Part shown: positions 45,504-56,456 of the stretch, piece by piece
How the letters are laid out: each line of letters opens with the position of its first letter
Numbering within the stretch: the first letter of the stretch is position 1
Position numbers and translations under genes: made by a program
NCBI RefSeq assembly: GCF_004365635.1
Contig: NZ_SOBH01000002.1
Location: forward strand, 620,001 to 684,000
Reading direction: 5' to 3'
DNA: 64,000 nucleotides
Origin: Litoreibacter halocynthiae
Lineage (GTDB): Bacteria; Pseudomonadota; Alphaproteobacteria; Rhodobacterales; Rhodobacteraceae
Notes under the pieces: generated by a model
Told to the model about the DNA's origin: nothing
Databases searched by the model: none
Seen by the model: only the letters and a program-made list of their open reading frames with translations

Positions 45504-46144
45504 CTAGCTGTCTAAAACCCCCGAAATGGCCTTCGCCACCACGTCGATTTCACCCAAGCCGTCGATCGAACTCAGGTCGCCCTTGGCGTAGTAATAGCCA
45601 ATCAGCGGGGACGTCTTTTTGTAGTATTCCATCAGCCGCGTGCGCAGGCTTTCTTCGTTGTCGTCGGCGCGGCGCTTGAATTCTGTGCCGCCGCAGTTGG
45701 AGCATTTGCCATCGCTTGGGATCGGCTTGGTCTGGTCGTTATAGACCTCGCCACAATCCCCGCATGTGGACCGTGCGGTGATCCGTGCGACCAGCGCATC
45801 GTCATCCACCCGCATCTCGATCACAGCGTCCAGCGTCGTGCCGTGCTTTTCCAGCAAAGCGCCCAATGCATCCGCCTGAGGCAACGTGCGCGGGAACCCG
45901 TCAAAGATGAAACCGCCCGCGTGGTCGCCTTCCAGCTTTTCCTCGATCAGGCCGATAACGATGTCATCGGTGACCAGCTGGCCCGCATCCATGATCGCGG
46001 CAACCTTGTTGCCCATCGCAGTGCCGGAGCTTTTCGCCTCGCGCAGCATGTCGCCGGTTGAGAGCTGCACCATGCCGCGTTCCGCGACCAGTTTACGGGC
46101 TTGTGTGCCCTTCCCCGCGCCAGGCGGCCCAAGCAGAATGATGT

Positions 46145-46148
<4 letters not shown>
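45504..46148 (-). CDS. adk: Adenylate kinase
   Basis: A 214-residue enzyme interconverting AMP, ATP and ADP. P-loop [15 protein letters not shown] site [18 protein letters not shown] and the DD-R lid. The lid carries four Cys (TCGDCGEVY and CSNCGG), a zinc-binding type. It overlaps secY by four bases at its start. Confidence 0.97.
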
Positions 46149-47512
<1,364 letters not shown>

Positions 47513-47622
47513 GTGCTTGGGTATCCCTGTCTAGATATGCACAGCGCCGCGAGCGGGAATTCCCGTCGCGGCGCTGGAAAACTTGTCAGTTATGTAAGAG
47601 GCGCAATGGCCTCTCACAAGGC

Positions 47623-48090
47623 TTATTCAGCAGCCGCTGCGGTGTTGAGCTTGCCGCCGGCCTTTTCAACAGCATCTACAGCCGTTTTGGAAGCGCCAGT
47701 AACAGTCAAAGTCACTTTGGATGTGATGTCACCTTTGGCCAGAATGCGAACGCCATCCAGCTTGCGACGCACCAGACCGGCTTCAAGCAGCGTGTCTTCG
47801 GTGATGTCGCCTTTGGCGTCGAGTTTCTTGGCGTCGATGAATTTCTGGATCATGCCGAGGTTCACAACTGCGAAGGATTTCTTGTTCCGCGAGTTGAAGC
47901 CGCGTTTTGGCAAACGCATGTAAAGTGGCATTTGGCCACCTTCGTAGCCGTTCAGGGCAACGCCCGAACGGGACTTTTGACCTTTGATACCACGGCCAGC
48001 CATTTTACCTTTGCCAGAGCCGGGGCCACGGCCCACGCGCTTTTTGGTTTTGGTGGCACCTGGATTGTCGTGCAATTCGTGCAGTTTCAT
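47623..48090 (-). CDS. rplO: Ribosomal protein L15
   Basis: A 155-residue 50S protein starting [20 protein letters not shown], with [24 protein letters not shown] and a C-terminal alpha/beta domain. The longer upstream frame has no homology. It follows a 187-residue unknown gene and rpmD on the minus strand. Confidence 0.97.
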   Translation of the reverse strand: MKLHELHDNPGATKTKKRVGRGPGSGKGKMAGRGIKGQKSRSGVALNGYEGGQMPLYMRLPKRGFNSRNKKSFAVVNLGMIQKFIDAKKLDAKGDITEDTLLEAGLVRRKLDGVRILAKGDITSKVTLTVTGASKTAVDAVEKAGGKLNTAAAAE

Positions 48091-48244
48091 ATCGCTTCTC
48101 CTATTGCCGGAAGGGTCCTCGAAGCGAAATGGACCAAACGCGGCGTTTCTTGTTGATTCTATGGGCCGTATGCCCACCGGGGGTGTTTAGGGGAGAGCGT
48201 GTTGTGTGGCAAGGGCCGCCTTATGCCTTTTGTTTTATACCATC

Positions 48245-48278
48245 CTCGGACTTATATGAAGCTCGGACTTATATGAAG
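48245..48278. repeat. Perfect 17-base tandem repeat
   Basis: CTCGGACTTATATGAAG occurs twice back to back (48245-48261 and 48262-48278) in the 288-base gap between rplO and the unknown gene. It looks like a recent slippage or short duplication; no gene is seen in this gap. Confidence 0.9.
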
Positions 48279-48378
48279 TACGTCCACGCGTGCTTTAGCG
48301 CAGTCGATGCACTCATGTCTCAACGCTCAATAGGTATTAGTTGGAAGAGTTGAGAAGCACATTAAACCTTCTGCCGTA

Positions 48379-48942
48379 TTAGTTCTGCAAACGGCACCGT
48401 TCAGACATCGCCTCTAACTCAGATATAGAGGTTACGATCACGTGCACAATGTCTCGAATGCAAGATGGCTGATACTCTTTCGATATCTGGTCTGAATTGA
48501 CTAAGAAGGCCTGCCGAAAGTGAATGTAAAACGGGAACAAGCCCAGTTGGAAGCCGGACGAATAGCTAAATAGTTTCACTGTGCCCCCCTCCATCACCCT
48601 CTCGATGTTTTTGTCTGACATCCCAAAGTGATCGCGAAGTGATTGAGGTGGCCCTTCTTGCTCATCAGAGAGCAGAAATAAATAGTACGCTCCCTCAGAA
48701 GGTGAACGATCAAAGTCTTCACTAAAAAATTCTCCGGTAACAAGCGGCTCACCATTCAATGTGACGTCTTGAAGAAATTCTTCACCGGAAGACGACCAAA
48801 CGAACAGATCAGGTTTTTGCCCAAAGTTGATCACCTTTTGAACTGCCGGATTGTCGTGCCAAACGTAAGCCACCGATACGTGCACCACGCTAAATGTCAG
48901 ATATGCAGCTAATGCCACAAACATCCACTTCAGTGCTCTCAT
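48379..48942 (-). CDS. Unknown membrane-anchored protein inserted in the spc cluster
   Basis: A 187-residue protein, start at 48942 (MRALKWMFVALAAYLTF), with one N-terminal membrane helix or signal anchor at residues 5-24 and a mixed, slightly acidic remainder (VVHVSVAYVWHDNPAVQ, FLVNSDQISKEYQPSC). I do not recognise the family. It lies between rpmD and rplO, where other bacteria have no gene, and the stretch is AT-richer than its neighbours, which suggests acquisition. Confidence 0.6.
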   Translation of the reverse strand: MRALKWMFVALAAYLTFSVVHVSVAYVWHDNPAVQKVINFGQKPDLFVWSSSGEEFLQDVTLNGEPLVTGEFFSEDFDRSPSEGAYYLFLLSDEQEGPPQSLRDHFGMSDKNIERVMEGGTVKLFSYSSGFQLGLFPFYIHFRQAFLVNSDQISKEYQPSCIRDIVHVIVTSISELEAMSERCRLQN

Positions 48943-48975
48943 GATCGCTTCCGTTCTATAAGCCCAATTTGCAAA

Positions 48976-49009
48976 CAAAAAACCGCCTCGCATTTCAGCG
49001 AAACGGTTT
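48976..49009 (-). terminator. Terminator after rpmD
   Basis: AAACCG/CGGTTT with inner TCGC/GCGA around ATTTCA, followed on the minus strand by TTTTTT. It ends or attenuates the rpmD transcript just before the inserted gene. Confidence 0.85.
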
Positions 49010-49055
49010 CCATTTTTAAACTAAGCGCACACCAAATCACAAGGTGTAAAGGAGC

Positions 49056-49244
49056 TTAGCCCTTCTCCTCAATGATCTCGACCATGTGCGAGATTTTCGC
49101 GACCATGCCACGAATGGAAGGTGTGTCTTCCAGCTCACGGGTTTTGTGCATCTTGTTCAGACCCAAACCGACCAGCGTAGCACGCTGTTTGGCGGGGCGA
49201 CGGATTGGCGAGCCAATCTGTTTTACAACGATAGTTTTAGCCAT
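49056..49244 (-). CDS. rpmD: Ribosomal protein L30
   Basis: A 62-residue 50S protein: [41 protein letters not shown] and the C-terminal strand. It starts three bases after rpsE. Confidence 0.97.
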   Translation of the reverse strand: MAKTIVVKQIGSPIRRPAKQRATLVGLGLNKMHKTRELEDTPSIRGMVAKISHMVEIIEEKG

Positions 49245-49247
49245 GTC

Positions 49248-49829
49248 TTAGGCCTCCGTTACAACTGGGGCTTGCTCGCCATCGACCTTGGGGCCGTCGT
49301 CGGAGCGCAGGATGTCGGCAACTTTCTTACCACGACGCTGCGCCACCATACGTGGGGAAGCTTCGTTCACGAGACCGTTCAAAGTAGCACGGATCATGTT
49401 GTAAGGGTTTTGCGAGCCAATCGACTTTGCAACAACGTCTTGAACGCCGAGCATTTCGAACACAGCACGCATTGGACCACCGGCGATGATACCGGTACCT
49501 TGTGGTGCAGTGCGCATAACGACTTTACCAGCGCCATGACGGCCAGCGACATCGTGGTGCAGCGTGCGGCCTTCGCGCAGGGGCACGCGGATCATTTGGC
49601 GCTTGGCTTGCTCGGTGGCTTTGCGGATGGCCTCTGGGACCTCTTTCGCTTTACCTTTACCGAAGCCGACGCGGCCTTTTTGGTCGCCAACAACAACAAG
49701 TGCGGCGAAGCCAAAGCGCTTACCACCCTTAACGGTCTTGGACACGCGGTTGATCGCAACTAGGCGATCTGCAAATTCGGGGGTCTCGTCCCGATCGCGG
49801 CGACCGCGATTTCCTGGTTCTCTTGCCAT
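49248..49829 (-). CDS. rpsE: Ribosomal protein S5
   Basis: A 193-residue 30S protein with the double-stranded RNA-binding-like N-domain: [47 protein letters not shown] and [15 protein letters not shown]. The N- and C-termini extend slightly beyond the enterobacterial protein, with an Asp/Gln/Ala-rich tail. Confidence 0.97.
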   Translation of the reverse strand: MAREPGNRGRRDRDETPEFADRLVAINRVSKTVKGGKRFGFAALVVVGDQKGRVGFGKGKAKEVPEAIRKATEQAKRQMIRVPLREGRTLHHDVAGRHGAGKVVMRTAPQGTGIIAGGPMRAVFEMLGVQDVVAKSIGSQNPYNMIRATLNGLVNEASPRMVAQRRGKKVADILRSDDGPKVDGEQAPVVTEA

Positions 49830-49922
49830 TGGGCAAATCCTTTAATTTCTGCGCCTTAGCGCCGTTTATTCTCAATCGCAGTGGGCGTGAGCCCCCCGAT
49901 CATCGAGGCCATAAGGCCTGCA

Positions 49923-49950
49923 AAAATGGGCGCCCCTGATGGAGCGCCCA
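49923..49950 (-). terminator. Terminator-like hairpin between rplR and rpsE
   Basis: GGGCGC (49928-49933) pairs with GCGCCC (49944-49949), extended by flanking T/A pairs; TTTTT follows on the minus strand. It sits in the 126-base gap between rplR and rpsE, which are usually adjacent. It may partly terminate or process the spc transcript. Confidence 0.6.
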
Positions 49951-49955
49951 AAGAC

Positions 49956-50315
49956 TTAGATTTTCAAACCGCCTTCACGGGCAGCTTCGGCCAAGGCCTT
50001 CACTTTACCGTGGAAGAGGAAACCGCCGCGGTCAAAGTAGGCAGTCGTCACGCCAGCTTTTTTGGCGCGTTCCGCGATTGCGGCACCGACTTTGGTTGCA
50101 GCTTCGATGTTGTTCTTGCCAACGATGCCCAGATCCTTCTCGAGAGAAGAAGCCGAAGCCAGCGTCACGCCATTCACATCATCAATCAGCTGAACGCTGA
50201 TGTTTTTGTTGGAGCGGTGAACCGACAGACGCGCGCGTCCGGCGTTTACCTTGCGAAGTTTGTTCCGAACGCGCAGGCGGCGTTTGATGAACAGATCACG
50301 TTTGCTATTAGCCAT
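49956..50315 (-). CDS. rplR: Ribosomal protein L18
   Basis: A 119-residue 50S protein that binds 5S r[31 protein letters not shown] and [41 protein letters not shown]. It overlaps rplF by one base. Confidence 0.98.
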   Translation of the reverse strand: MANSKRDLFIKRRLRVRNKLRKVNAGRARLSVHRSNKNISVQLIDDVNGVTLASASSLEKDLGIVGKNNIEAATKVGAAIAERAKKAGVTTAYFDRGGFLFHGKVKALAEAAREGGLKI

Positions 50316-50848
50316 TACTTCTTCTTCCCTTCTTTGCGGAAGACGAACTCGCCTTTGTAGCGGATGCCCTTGCCTTTATAAGGCTCCGGCTTGCGCCACG
50401 CGCGGATGTTGGCAGCCACTTGGCCGACAACCTGCTCGTCAATCCCCTCGATGGTGATCTCGGTGGGCTTTGGAGCCGCAACCGTCACACCCTCAGGCAC
50501 TTCATAGACAACGTCATGCGACAAACCGAGGTTCAGCTTCAGGTTGTTGCCTTCCATCGCGGCGCGGTAACCCACACCTTGAATTTCAAGCTCTTTCTTG
50601 AAGCCGTCGGTCACACCGGTGATCAAGTTCGCGACCATCGTGCGGCTCATGCCCCACTGCTGGCGCGCGCGCTTGGACGACCCGCGTGGCGTGATCGTAA
50701 CGATGTTATCCTCAACCGAGAGGGTCACGTCGTCAGTTGCTTTGAAGGAACGGACGCCCTTAGGGCCCTTTACTTCGATGGTCTGGCCAGAGACGGACGC
50801 GGTTACGCCGGATGGCAGATCGACTGGTTTTTTACCAATACGAGACAT
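50315..50848 (-). CDS. rplF: Ribosomal protein L6
   Basis: A 177-residue 50S protein with two repeated domains: [35 protein letters not shown], and the C-terminal [20 protein letters not shown], the L6 signature. Confidence 0.98.
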   Translation of the reverse strand: MSRIGKKPVDLPSGVTASVSGQTIEVKGPKGVRSFKATDDVTLSVEDNIVTITPRGSSKRARQQWGMSRTMVANLITGVTDGFKKELEIQGVGYRAAMEGNNLKLNLGLSHDVVYEVPEGVTVAAPKPTEITIEGIDEQVVGQVAANIRAWRKPEPYKGKGIRYKGEFVFRKEGKKK

Positions 50849-50860
50849 ACTAGGCGCTCC

Positions 50861-51253
50861 TTAGAATACCGTGCAAAGCACTTCGCCGCCAACATTCTGG
50901 CTGCGCGCGTTTGCGTCCGACATCACACCGCGAGGTGTGCTGACAATCGACACGCCCAGGCCCTGACGGACCACCGGGATGTCTTTGGAACCCATGTAAA
51001 CGCGACGACCGGGTTTAGAGACCCGCTTCAATTCGCGAATGACAGGAGTGCCTTCGTAATATTTCAGCTCAATGTTCAAAGCCGGGTGACCGTCTTTGCC
51101 CGTCGTCGCTTCGTAGCCACGGATGTAGCCCTCGTCGGCCAACACGTCCAAAACCCAAGCACGGATTTTAGAAGCGGGGGTCTCGACGGTTGCTTTGCCG
51201 CGCAGCTGCGAGTTGCGAATGCGTGTGAGCATATCTGCGATAGGATCGTTCAT
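50861..51253 (-). CDS. rpsH: Ribosomal protein S8
   Basis: A 130-residue 30S protein: [34 protein letters not shown] and [20 protein letters not shown]. Core assembly protein; the likely autoregulator of the spc operon in other bacteria. Confidence 0.98.
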   Translation of the reverse strand: MNDPIADMLTRIRNSQLRGKATVETPASKIRAWVLDVLADEGYIRGYEATTGKDGHPALNIELKYYEGTPVIRELKRVSKPGRRVYMGSKDIPVVRQGLGVSIVSTPRGVMSDANARSQNVGGEVLCTVF

Positions 51254-51268
51254 AATCTAATGCCCTCC

Positions 51269-51574
51269 TTACCAGCTGGACTTAACCATGCCGGGGATCA
51301 GGCCAGCAGAGCCCAAGTCCCGCAACATGATCCGGGAAATCTTCAGCTTACGGTAGTAAGCGTGAGGACGGCCCGTCAGTTGGCAGCGGTTGTGCAAACG
51401 AGTAGCCGAGCTGTTGCGCGGCAGTTCCGCCAGTTTCAGACGCGCTTTGAAACGCTCTTCCATTGGTTTCTCTTTGTCGTTTGCGATTGCAAGCAGAGCT
51501 GCACGTTTAGCGGCGTATTTCTTCACCAGCTTTTCGCGCTTCTTCTCGCGTTCGATCATTGCTTTTTTAGCCAT
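51269..51574 (-). CDS. rpsN: Ribosomal protein S14
   Basis: A 101-residue zinc-free S14: [41 protein letters not shown] and the C-terminal [22 protein letters not shown]. Confidence 0.98.
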   Translation of the reverse strand: MAKKAMIEREKKREKLVKKYAAKRAALLAIANDKEKPMEERFKARLKLAELPRNSSATRLHNRCQLTGRPHAYYRKLKISRIMLRDLGSAGLIPGMVKSSW

Positions 51575-51594
51575 GTTCTATTCCTTCCCGCGGA

Positions 51595-52158
51595 TCAGCT
51601 GTTGAAAGGCATGTTGAAAGCTTTCAACAGGCTCTTTGCTTCAGCATCGGTGTCGGCGGTCGTGCAGATTACGATATCCATGCCCCAGGCTTCATCGATC
51701 TTGTCAAAGTCGATCTCTGGGAACACAATGTGCTCCTTCATGCCCATGGCGTAGTTGCCACGGCCATCAAACGACTTGCCAGATACGCCGCGGAAGTCAC
51801 GGATACGAGGCATTGCGATGGTGATCAGGCGATCAAGGAATTCGTACATACGCTCGCCGCGCAGGGTTACCTTGGCACCGACAGGCATATCTTCACGCAG
51901 GCGGAAGCCGGCGATGGATTGCTTGGCACGGGTGACCATGGCTTTTTGACCTGCGATTGCGGTCAGATCGGCAGCAGCGCCCGCAGGCTTCTTGCTGTCT
52001 TTCACGGCCGCACGACCAGCCCCGATGTTCAGGACGATTTTGTCCAGACGCGGGATCTGCATGTCATTTTTGTAGCCGAACTCTTCTTTCATGGCGGCAC
52101 GGATCGTGTCGACATAAACAGACTTCAGGCGCGGGGTGTATTTTGCGTCGTCAAGCAT
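51595..52158 (-). CDS. rplE: Ribosomal protein L5
   Basis: A 187-residue 5S rRNA-binding 50S protein: [57 protein letters not shown] and the C-terminal [20 protein letters not shown]. Confidence 0.98.
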   Translation of the reverse strand: MLDDAKYTPRLKSVYVDTIRAAMKEEFGYKNDMQIPRLDKIVLNIGAGRAAVKDSKKPAGAAADLTAIAGQKAMVTRAKQSIAGFRLREDMPVGAKVTLRGERMYEFLDRLITIAMPRIRDFRGVSGKSFDGRGNYAMGMKEHIVFPEIDFDKIDEAWGMDIVICTTADTDAEAKSLLKAFNMPFNS

Positions 52159-52463
52159 CAGATCACGTCCCCTGTTGTCTTGGCAAAGCGCACTTTCTTG
52201 TCGCCGTCCATTTTGAAACCTACGCGGGTAGGTTTGCCATTGGAGTCGATCAAGGACAGGTTGCTCAATTGGATCGGCATCGCCTGTGGCACGCGGCCAC
52301 CTTGGTTGTTCTGGCTTTGCTTCACGTGACGGATGGCGACGTTGACGCCTTCCACGATGGCTTTACCGGACTTGGGGTCAACGGAGGCAATGGTGCCTTC
52401 TTTGCCTTTGTCTTTGCCAGCCAGCACGACGATCTTGTCGCCTTTTTTCAGTTTAGCAGCCAT
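52158..52463 (-). CDS. rplX: Ribosomal protein L24
   Basis: A 101-residue 50S assembly-initiating protein with a KOW motif ([20 protein letters not shown]) and [21 protein letters not shown]. It overlaps rplE by one base. Confidence 0.97.
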   Translation of the reverse strand: MAAKLKKGDKIVVLAGKDKGKEGTIASVDPKSGKAIVEGVNVAIRHVKQSQNNQGGRVPQAMPIQLSNLSLIDSNGKPTRVGFKMDGDKKVRFAKTTGDVI

Positions 52464-52464
52464 A

Positions 52465-52833
52465 TCACAGCACCTCCGGGGCGAGCGAGATGATTTTCAT
52501 AAAGTTCTTTGCGCGCAGTTCACGAACAACCGGGCCGAAGATACGGGTGCCGATAGGCTCGTTGTTGTTATTCAGAATAACAGCTGCGTTGCGGTCGAAG
52601 CGAATGGCGGTGCCATCGTCGCGACGAACTTCTTTGGCGGTGCGTACAACGACAGCCTTACGGACGTCGCCTTTTTTCACGCGGCCGCGCGGGATGGCTT
52701 CCTTGACCGACACGACAATAATGTCGCCGACGGATGCGTATTTACGCTTGGAACCACCCAGAACCTTGATGCACTGAACACGGCGAGCGCCGCTGTTGTC
52801 AGCTACATCCAGGTTGGTCTGCATCTGGATCAT
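52465..52833 (-). CDS. rplN: Ribosomal protein L14
   Basis: A 122-residue 50S protein: [40 protein letters not shown] and [13 protein letters not shown], the L14 signatures. Confidence 0.98.
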   Translation of the reverse strand: MIQMQTNLDVADNSGARRVQCIKVLGGSKRKYASVGDIIVVSVKEAIPRGRVKKGDVRKAVVVRTAKEVRRDDGTAIRFDRNAAVILNNNNEPIGTRIFGPVVRELRAKNFMKIISLAPEVL

Positions 52834-52899
52834 TTGATGTCTCCCGACCTTTGGGGACCTAACCTTAGGCCCCAGGGTTTCGAATTAATTAGAAAAGCT

Positions 52900-53136
52900 T
52901 CACGCGTCAGCGAGAATAACTTCCCAACGCTTGGTTTTGGATTTCGGAGCACATTCTTGAATGCGAACCAGATCACCCACGTTAAACGTGTTCTTCTCGT
53001 CGTGAGCCCGGTACTTCTTGGACTTACGGATCGTCTTCTTCAGAACAGGGTGGCGGAAGCGGCGTTCAACGGAAACCGTTACAGTTTGCTCGTTTTGGTT
53101 GCTGGTGACGACACCGTTCAGGATACGCTTAGGCAT
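52900..53136 (-). CDS. rpsQ: Ribosomal protein S17
   Basis: A 78-residue 30S protein with an OB fold: [34 protein letters not shown] and [19 protein letters not shown]. It overlaps rpmC by one base. Confidence 0.98.
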   Translation of the reverse strand: MPKRILNGVVTSNQNEQTVTVSVERRFRHPVLKKTIRKSKKYRAHDEKNTFNVGDLVRIQECAPKSKTKRWEVILADA

Positions 53137-53345
53137 TAGGAGGCCTCCCCAGCTGCAGCTTTCGCTTTTTCGTTCAGAATTGTTTTTACACGTGCGGCAC
53201 CGCGTTTGACGTCGCGCATGCGTGCAGTGTTTTCAAGTTGGCCGGTGGCCTGTTGGAAGCGCAAGTTAAAGGCTTCCTTTTTCAGTGCGACAAGCTCTTC
53301 GTTGAGCTGGTCAGCAGTCTTCTCGCGAAGCTCGCTGGCGTTCAT
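53136..53345 (-). CDS. rpmC: Ribosomal protein L29
   Basis: A 69-residue helical 50S protein: [19 protein letters not shown] and [20 protein letters not shown]. Its normal upstream neighbour rplP lies 2.7 kb away on the same strand, past an inserted block of plus-strand genes. Confidence 0.97.
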   Translation of the reverse strand: MNASELREKTADQLNEELVALKKEAFNLRFQQATGQLENTARMRDVKRGAARVKTILNEKAKAAAGEAS

Positions 53346-53528
53346 AGCCGTTTCCTTTTTTCATACATCGGAGGGCCCCCAAGAGGGTCACCCTGATTCC
53401 AATGGAGTTCATGATGAAACGTGGCTTTAGACCCCTGCCCGACTTATTGCAACCCCCGTGGCTGTCCAGCCGCATATATCTGTAAAATAGGGGCCAACTT
53501 GCGTGTTAGCCTTCGGGTTCAAGGCGTC

Positions 53529-53735
53529 ATGACACCGATTCATTCTCTCTTCGTGACCGGTCTTTACCACGCTCGCCATGCCGATCACCACAAAGCCATC
53601 GACTCGAAGGAGTTGTTGAAGGACTGGTGCGAGGAGAACGGCTATGCGGGCTACACCAGCTACGCGTCTCTGACGGATAGGACATTTCCACGACACCCCA
53701 CTCTCGCCGAAAACTCCTTGATTTGCGGCCTCTGA
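53529..53735 (+). pseudogene. Truncated copy of the TIGR02466-type oxygenase gene
   Basis: 68 codons matching the N-terminal part of the intact gene at 54570: SLFVTGLYHAR versus SLFVTRLYQAR and DWCEENGYAGYTSYASLTD versus DWCEENAFAGYTSYASLTD. About 14 residues between these blocks are missing, and everything after the second block is lost. It is probably a relic of a duplication; no His ligands remain, so it cannot be an active enzyme. Confidence 0.8.
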
Positions 53736-53786
53736 CTGCCCAAACTTGGCGCATTATCAAAATCATTGTCACAGAGAGGGTTAATT

Positions 53787-54551
53787 ATGCGCTCCTTTAT
53801 ATGCGTCGGTGCGGCACTTCTATTGGCCGGATGCACCCCGGGCGGCGGGCCGGTCAAGGTCACCGCCAATCTCGATTACGCCAATACCAGCCTTGGCTAC
53901 CGCAACTCTGGCGTGCTGTCGTCGGGGCAGCTGATGTTCTGGGATCTCCAGACCAACCAGCTGGTCACGGTGCCTGCCGACATCAAGCTGCAGTCGAAAC
54001 GTCCGACACGAAGGCGCGACCTGGAGGCCAGTCAGGTCCGGGGCTTTGACTTCAAGGCCGATGCCTCGCTCACGAGCCAAGACGAGGCCACACTGAGAGC
54101 CGCCGTGCAAAACAAGGTCAAGTTCACCGTCAAGGACGCCCAAAGGGTCGACCGGCGGCAGATTTTCACTGCCGTCAGCACCGCCTACACCGATGCAAAA
54201 ACCCGCGGCGAAAACCCGTTCTCCAGTTGGCGGGTCGATGACGCCACCGCAAATCCGGCGCGGTTCAAATTCGTGCTGCTCGACGACGAGGTCCGCGCCA
54301 GCTCCGAGAGCATCGAGTTGATCGGGGAGCGCACGGCGTCGGGTAGTCTGATCGTGGGTGGCGGCGACAAGGGCGGCATCTCGGTGTCCTTCCCCAACTC
54401 CACCACGGCGAAATGCTCGGGCGATCAGGTGAGTTGCTATATCAACGCCTCGGTGTTCACGGTGTTTTTGAACCAAAGCGGCGGTCTGGATTACAAGCCC
54501 ACGGGCTTTGACCGCGAAGCCTTGGCGGCGGCCTTGCGAGACCTCAGCTAG
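53787..54551 (+). CDS. Lipoprotein of unknown function
   Basis: A 254-residue protein with signal peptide and lipobox (MRSFICVGAALLLAGC), so an envelope lipoprotein. The mature region has no motif I can name; it shows NSGVLSSGQLMFWDLQTNQL, an RRQIFTA helix and a C-terminal Ser/Thr-rich beta-like half (GSLIVGGGDKGGISVSF). The start at 53787 has GAGAGGG upstream. It stands between two copies of an oxygenase gene in the plus-strand island. Confidence 0.7.
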   Translation: MRSFICVGAALLLAGCTPGGGPVKVTANLDYANTSLGYRNSGVLSSGQLMFWDLQTNQLVTVPADIKLQSKRPTRRRDLEASQVRGFDFKADASLTSQDEATLRAAVQNKVKFTVKDAQRVDRRQIFTAVSTAYTDAKTRGENPFSSWRVDDATANPARFKFVLLDDEVRASSESIELIGERTASGSLIVGGGDKGGISVSFPNSTTAKCSGDQVSCYINASVFTVFLNQSGGLDYKPTGFDREALAAALRDLS

Positions 54552-54569
54552 CGGGCTATCCAAGGCGGC

Positions 54570-55187
54570 ATGGATATTCGCTCCCTCTTCGTGACCCGCC
54601 TCTATCAAGCCCGCCTTTCCGATCATGGCAATCCCATTGATCCGGAGGAGTTGGAGGATGAATGCCTTGGCACCGCCGAGGATGACGAGGCCGGTCAGGA
54701 CTGGTGCGAAGAGAACGCGTTCGCGGGCTATACCAGCTACGCGTCGCTGACGGACCTGCCGTGGCGGTCCCCCATCTTCAAGGAAGTGGTGGAGGCGCTG
54801 GATAAACACGTGGCCGAGTTCGCCAAGGATCTTGAGCTCGATCTGGACGGGCGCGAGTTGAAGCTGGAGGACATCTGGATCAACATCCTGCCCCAAGGCG
54901 GCATCCACACGTCGCACATCCACCCGCATTCGGTGATTTCCGGCACCACCTATGTGGCCATGCCCGAAGGCGCGTCGGCGTTGAAGTTGGAGGACCCACG
55001 GTCCCAAATGATGATGGCCGCCCCTACCCGTCTGAAAGATGCGCGCGAGGAGATGCGGCAGTTCATTTATGTGGCGCCTAAGGTTGGTGACGTGCTGCTA
55101 TGGGAGAGTTTTCTGAGGCACGAGGTGCCGATGAATATGAGCGAGGAAGATAGGATATCGGTTAGCTTTAATTATGCTTGGGGATGA
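54570..55187 (+). CDS. Putative 2OG-Fe(II) oxygenase (TIGR02466 type)
   Basis: A 205-residue protein. The C-terminal double-stranded beta-helix has IHPHSVISGTTYV with HxH, a distal His in RHEVPMNMSEEDRISVSFN, and Arg for 2-oxoglutarate, as in small non-haem iron oxygenases. The N-terminal third (SLFVTRLYQAR, DWCEENAFAGYTSYASLTD) is the family's own marker. The substrate is unknown. AAGGCGGC lies before the ATG. A degraded copy lies 0.8 kb upstream. Confidence 0.75.
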   Translation: MDIRSLFVTRLYQARLSDHGNPIDPEELEDECLGTAEDDEAGQDWCEENAFAGYTSYASLTDLPWRSPIFKEVVEALDKHVAEFAKDLELDLDGRELKLEDIWINILPQGGIHTSHIHPHSVISGTTYVAMPEGASALKLEDPRSQMMMAAPTRLKDAREEMRQFIYVAPKVGDVLLWESFLRHEVPMNMSEEDRISVSFNYAWG

Positions 55188-55261
55188 GTTCTGTTCACCT
55201 ACCAGTCCATACATCAAACAGCTTCAATCACAGTTAACTCGCACGGAACTTGGATAAAATC

Positions 55262-55900
55262 ATGTCAGATTGGATGAAACATCTAGACCGCTTACCTAAG
55301 ATATTAGACGCAATACTAGACGAAAGCGAACGAGGGGCTGTCCTTCTCTCCTGCCACATCATTGATGATTTTTTGATGGAAATGATCAAGACACACAAAG
55401 CCGAGGGCGTTAGCCAAAAAGTACTCGCCGACACTACCGGCTACGGAGGCGCCTTTGGGAGCCTGTCCATGAAGTCTAAAGCTCTATTTGTACTTGGAAT
55501 TCTTACTGAGCAATCTTTTTCAGCTATTGAGAAACTGCGAGGTATCCGGAACAAGGCTGCTCATTCGTCACAAGTGTTCCGTATTTCTGACCATCAAGAA
55601 AGATTTGACTTAGCAATTAAGTCATTCGGGGATGGGGGCGTCAATAACGTCGCATTGAATATGGCCATGCACAACTTTCTAGAAAAAATGCTCGCCATGG
55701 GTCCCGATCTAGAATCGAAAATGGGCAGGAACCCATTTCCAGACCAACAATCTTGCGTGGACTACCTTGCTGGAAACGATGACCTTACCTCCAAGCTGCA
55801 AGAGCAAATGCCCAAGTGGCAAGTCGCGATTCTCACGCACCTGATAATCGAGACCATCGCTCTGAATTTCGAAAATTACTACAAATCTCCAAACGCATAG
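55262..55900 (+). CDS. MltR-like protein
   Basis: A 212-residue soluble helical protein. LDESERGAVLLSCHIIDDFL, GAFGSLSMKSKALFVLGIL and the block IEKLRGIRNKAAHSSQVF resemble the helical MltR (mannitol operon repressor) family, in which the last block (R-N-x-x-AH) is the most conserved. There is no mannitol gene nearby and no DNA-binding motif is visible, so a repressor role should not be assumed. The start is the ATG at 55262; an in-frame TTG at 55250 is possible. Confidence 0.6.
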   Translation: MSDWMKHLDRLPKILDAILDESERGAVLLSCHIIDDFLMEMIKTHKAEGVSQKVLADTTGYGGAFGSLSMKSKALFVLGILTEQSFSAIEKLRGIRNKAAHSSQVFRISDHQERFDLAIKSFGDGGVNNVALNMAMHNFLEKMLAMGPDLESKMGRNPFPDQQSCVDYLAGNDDLTSKLQEQMPKWQVAILTHLIIETIALNFENYYKSPNA

Positions 55901-55917
55901 CATTCAGATAGATAGAT

Positions 55918-55952
55918 AAAGCCCCCGCCGATTTCTCAGCGGGGGCTTTTTT
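55918..55952. terminator. Bidirectional terminator between MltR-like gene and rplP
   Basis: GCCCCCGC (55921-55928) pairs with GCGGGGGC (55939-55946), flanked by an A-run and six T's. It can end the plus-strand island and the minus-strand rplP transcript, splitting the S10 operon before rpmC. Confidence 0.93.
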
Positions 55953-56028
55953 ATGTCTACCGGGGCGGAACGCGCATTTGCGAGCAAATACGCTGCCTCC
56001 GCCTACGTCGCGCTAAAGCGCGACGGGA

Positions 56029-56442
56029 TTACCAGTCCTCGCGGACAACAACCCGTGTTTTGATAGGCAGCTTCATCGCAGCAAGGCGTAGGGCCTCACG
56101 GGCGATTGGCTCGGCCACACCGTCGATTTCGAACATCATACGGCCGGGTTTGACCTTACATGCCCAAAAGTCCACGGACCCTTTACCCTTACCCATACGA
56201 ACTTCGATAGGTTTGGAAGTCACTGGCAGGTCCGGGAAAATACGGATCCAGACACGGCCTTGACGTTTCATGTGACGCGTCATTGCACGACGGGCAGCTT
56301 CGATCTGGCGTGCAGTGATACGCTCAGGTTCAGTTGCCTTAAGACCGTAGGTGCCAAAGTTCAGGTCTGTCCCGCCCTTTGCTTCACCGTGGATGCGGCC
56401 TTTGTGCATCTTGCGGAATTTAGTACGCTTTGGTTGTAGCAT
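56029..56442 (-). CDS. rplP: Ribosomal protein L16
   Basis: A 137-residue 50S protein: [64 protein letters not shown]. Normally followed directly by rpmC; here an insertion intervenes. Confidence 0.98.
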   Translation of the reverse strand: MLQPKRTKFRKMHKGRIHGEAKGGTDLNFGTYGLKATEPERITARQIEAARRAMTRHMKRQGRVWIRIFPDLPVTSKPIEVRMGKGKGSVDFWACKVKPGRMMFEIDGVAEPIAREALRLAAMKLPIKTRVVVREDW

Positions 56443-56456
56443 TGTTCACGCCCCCC

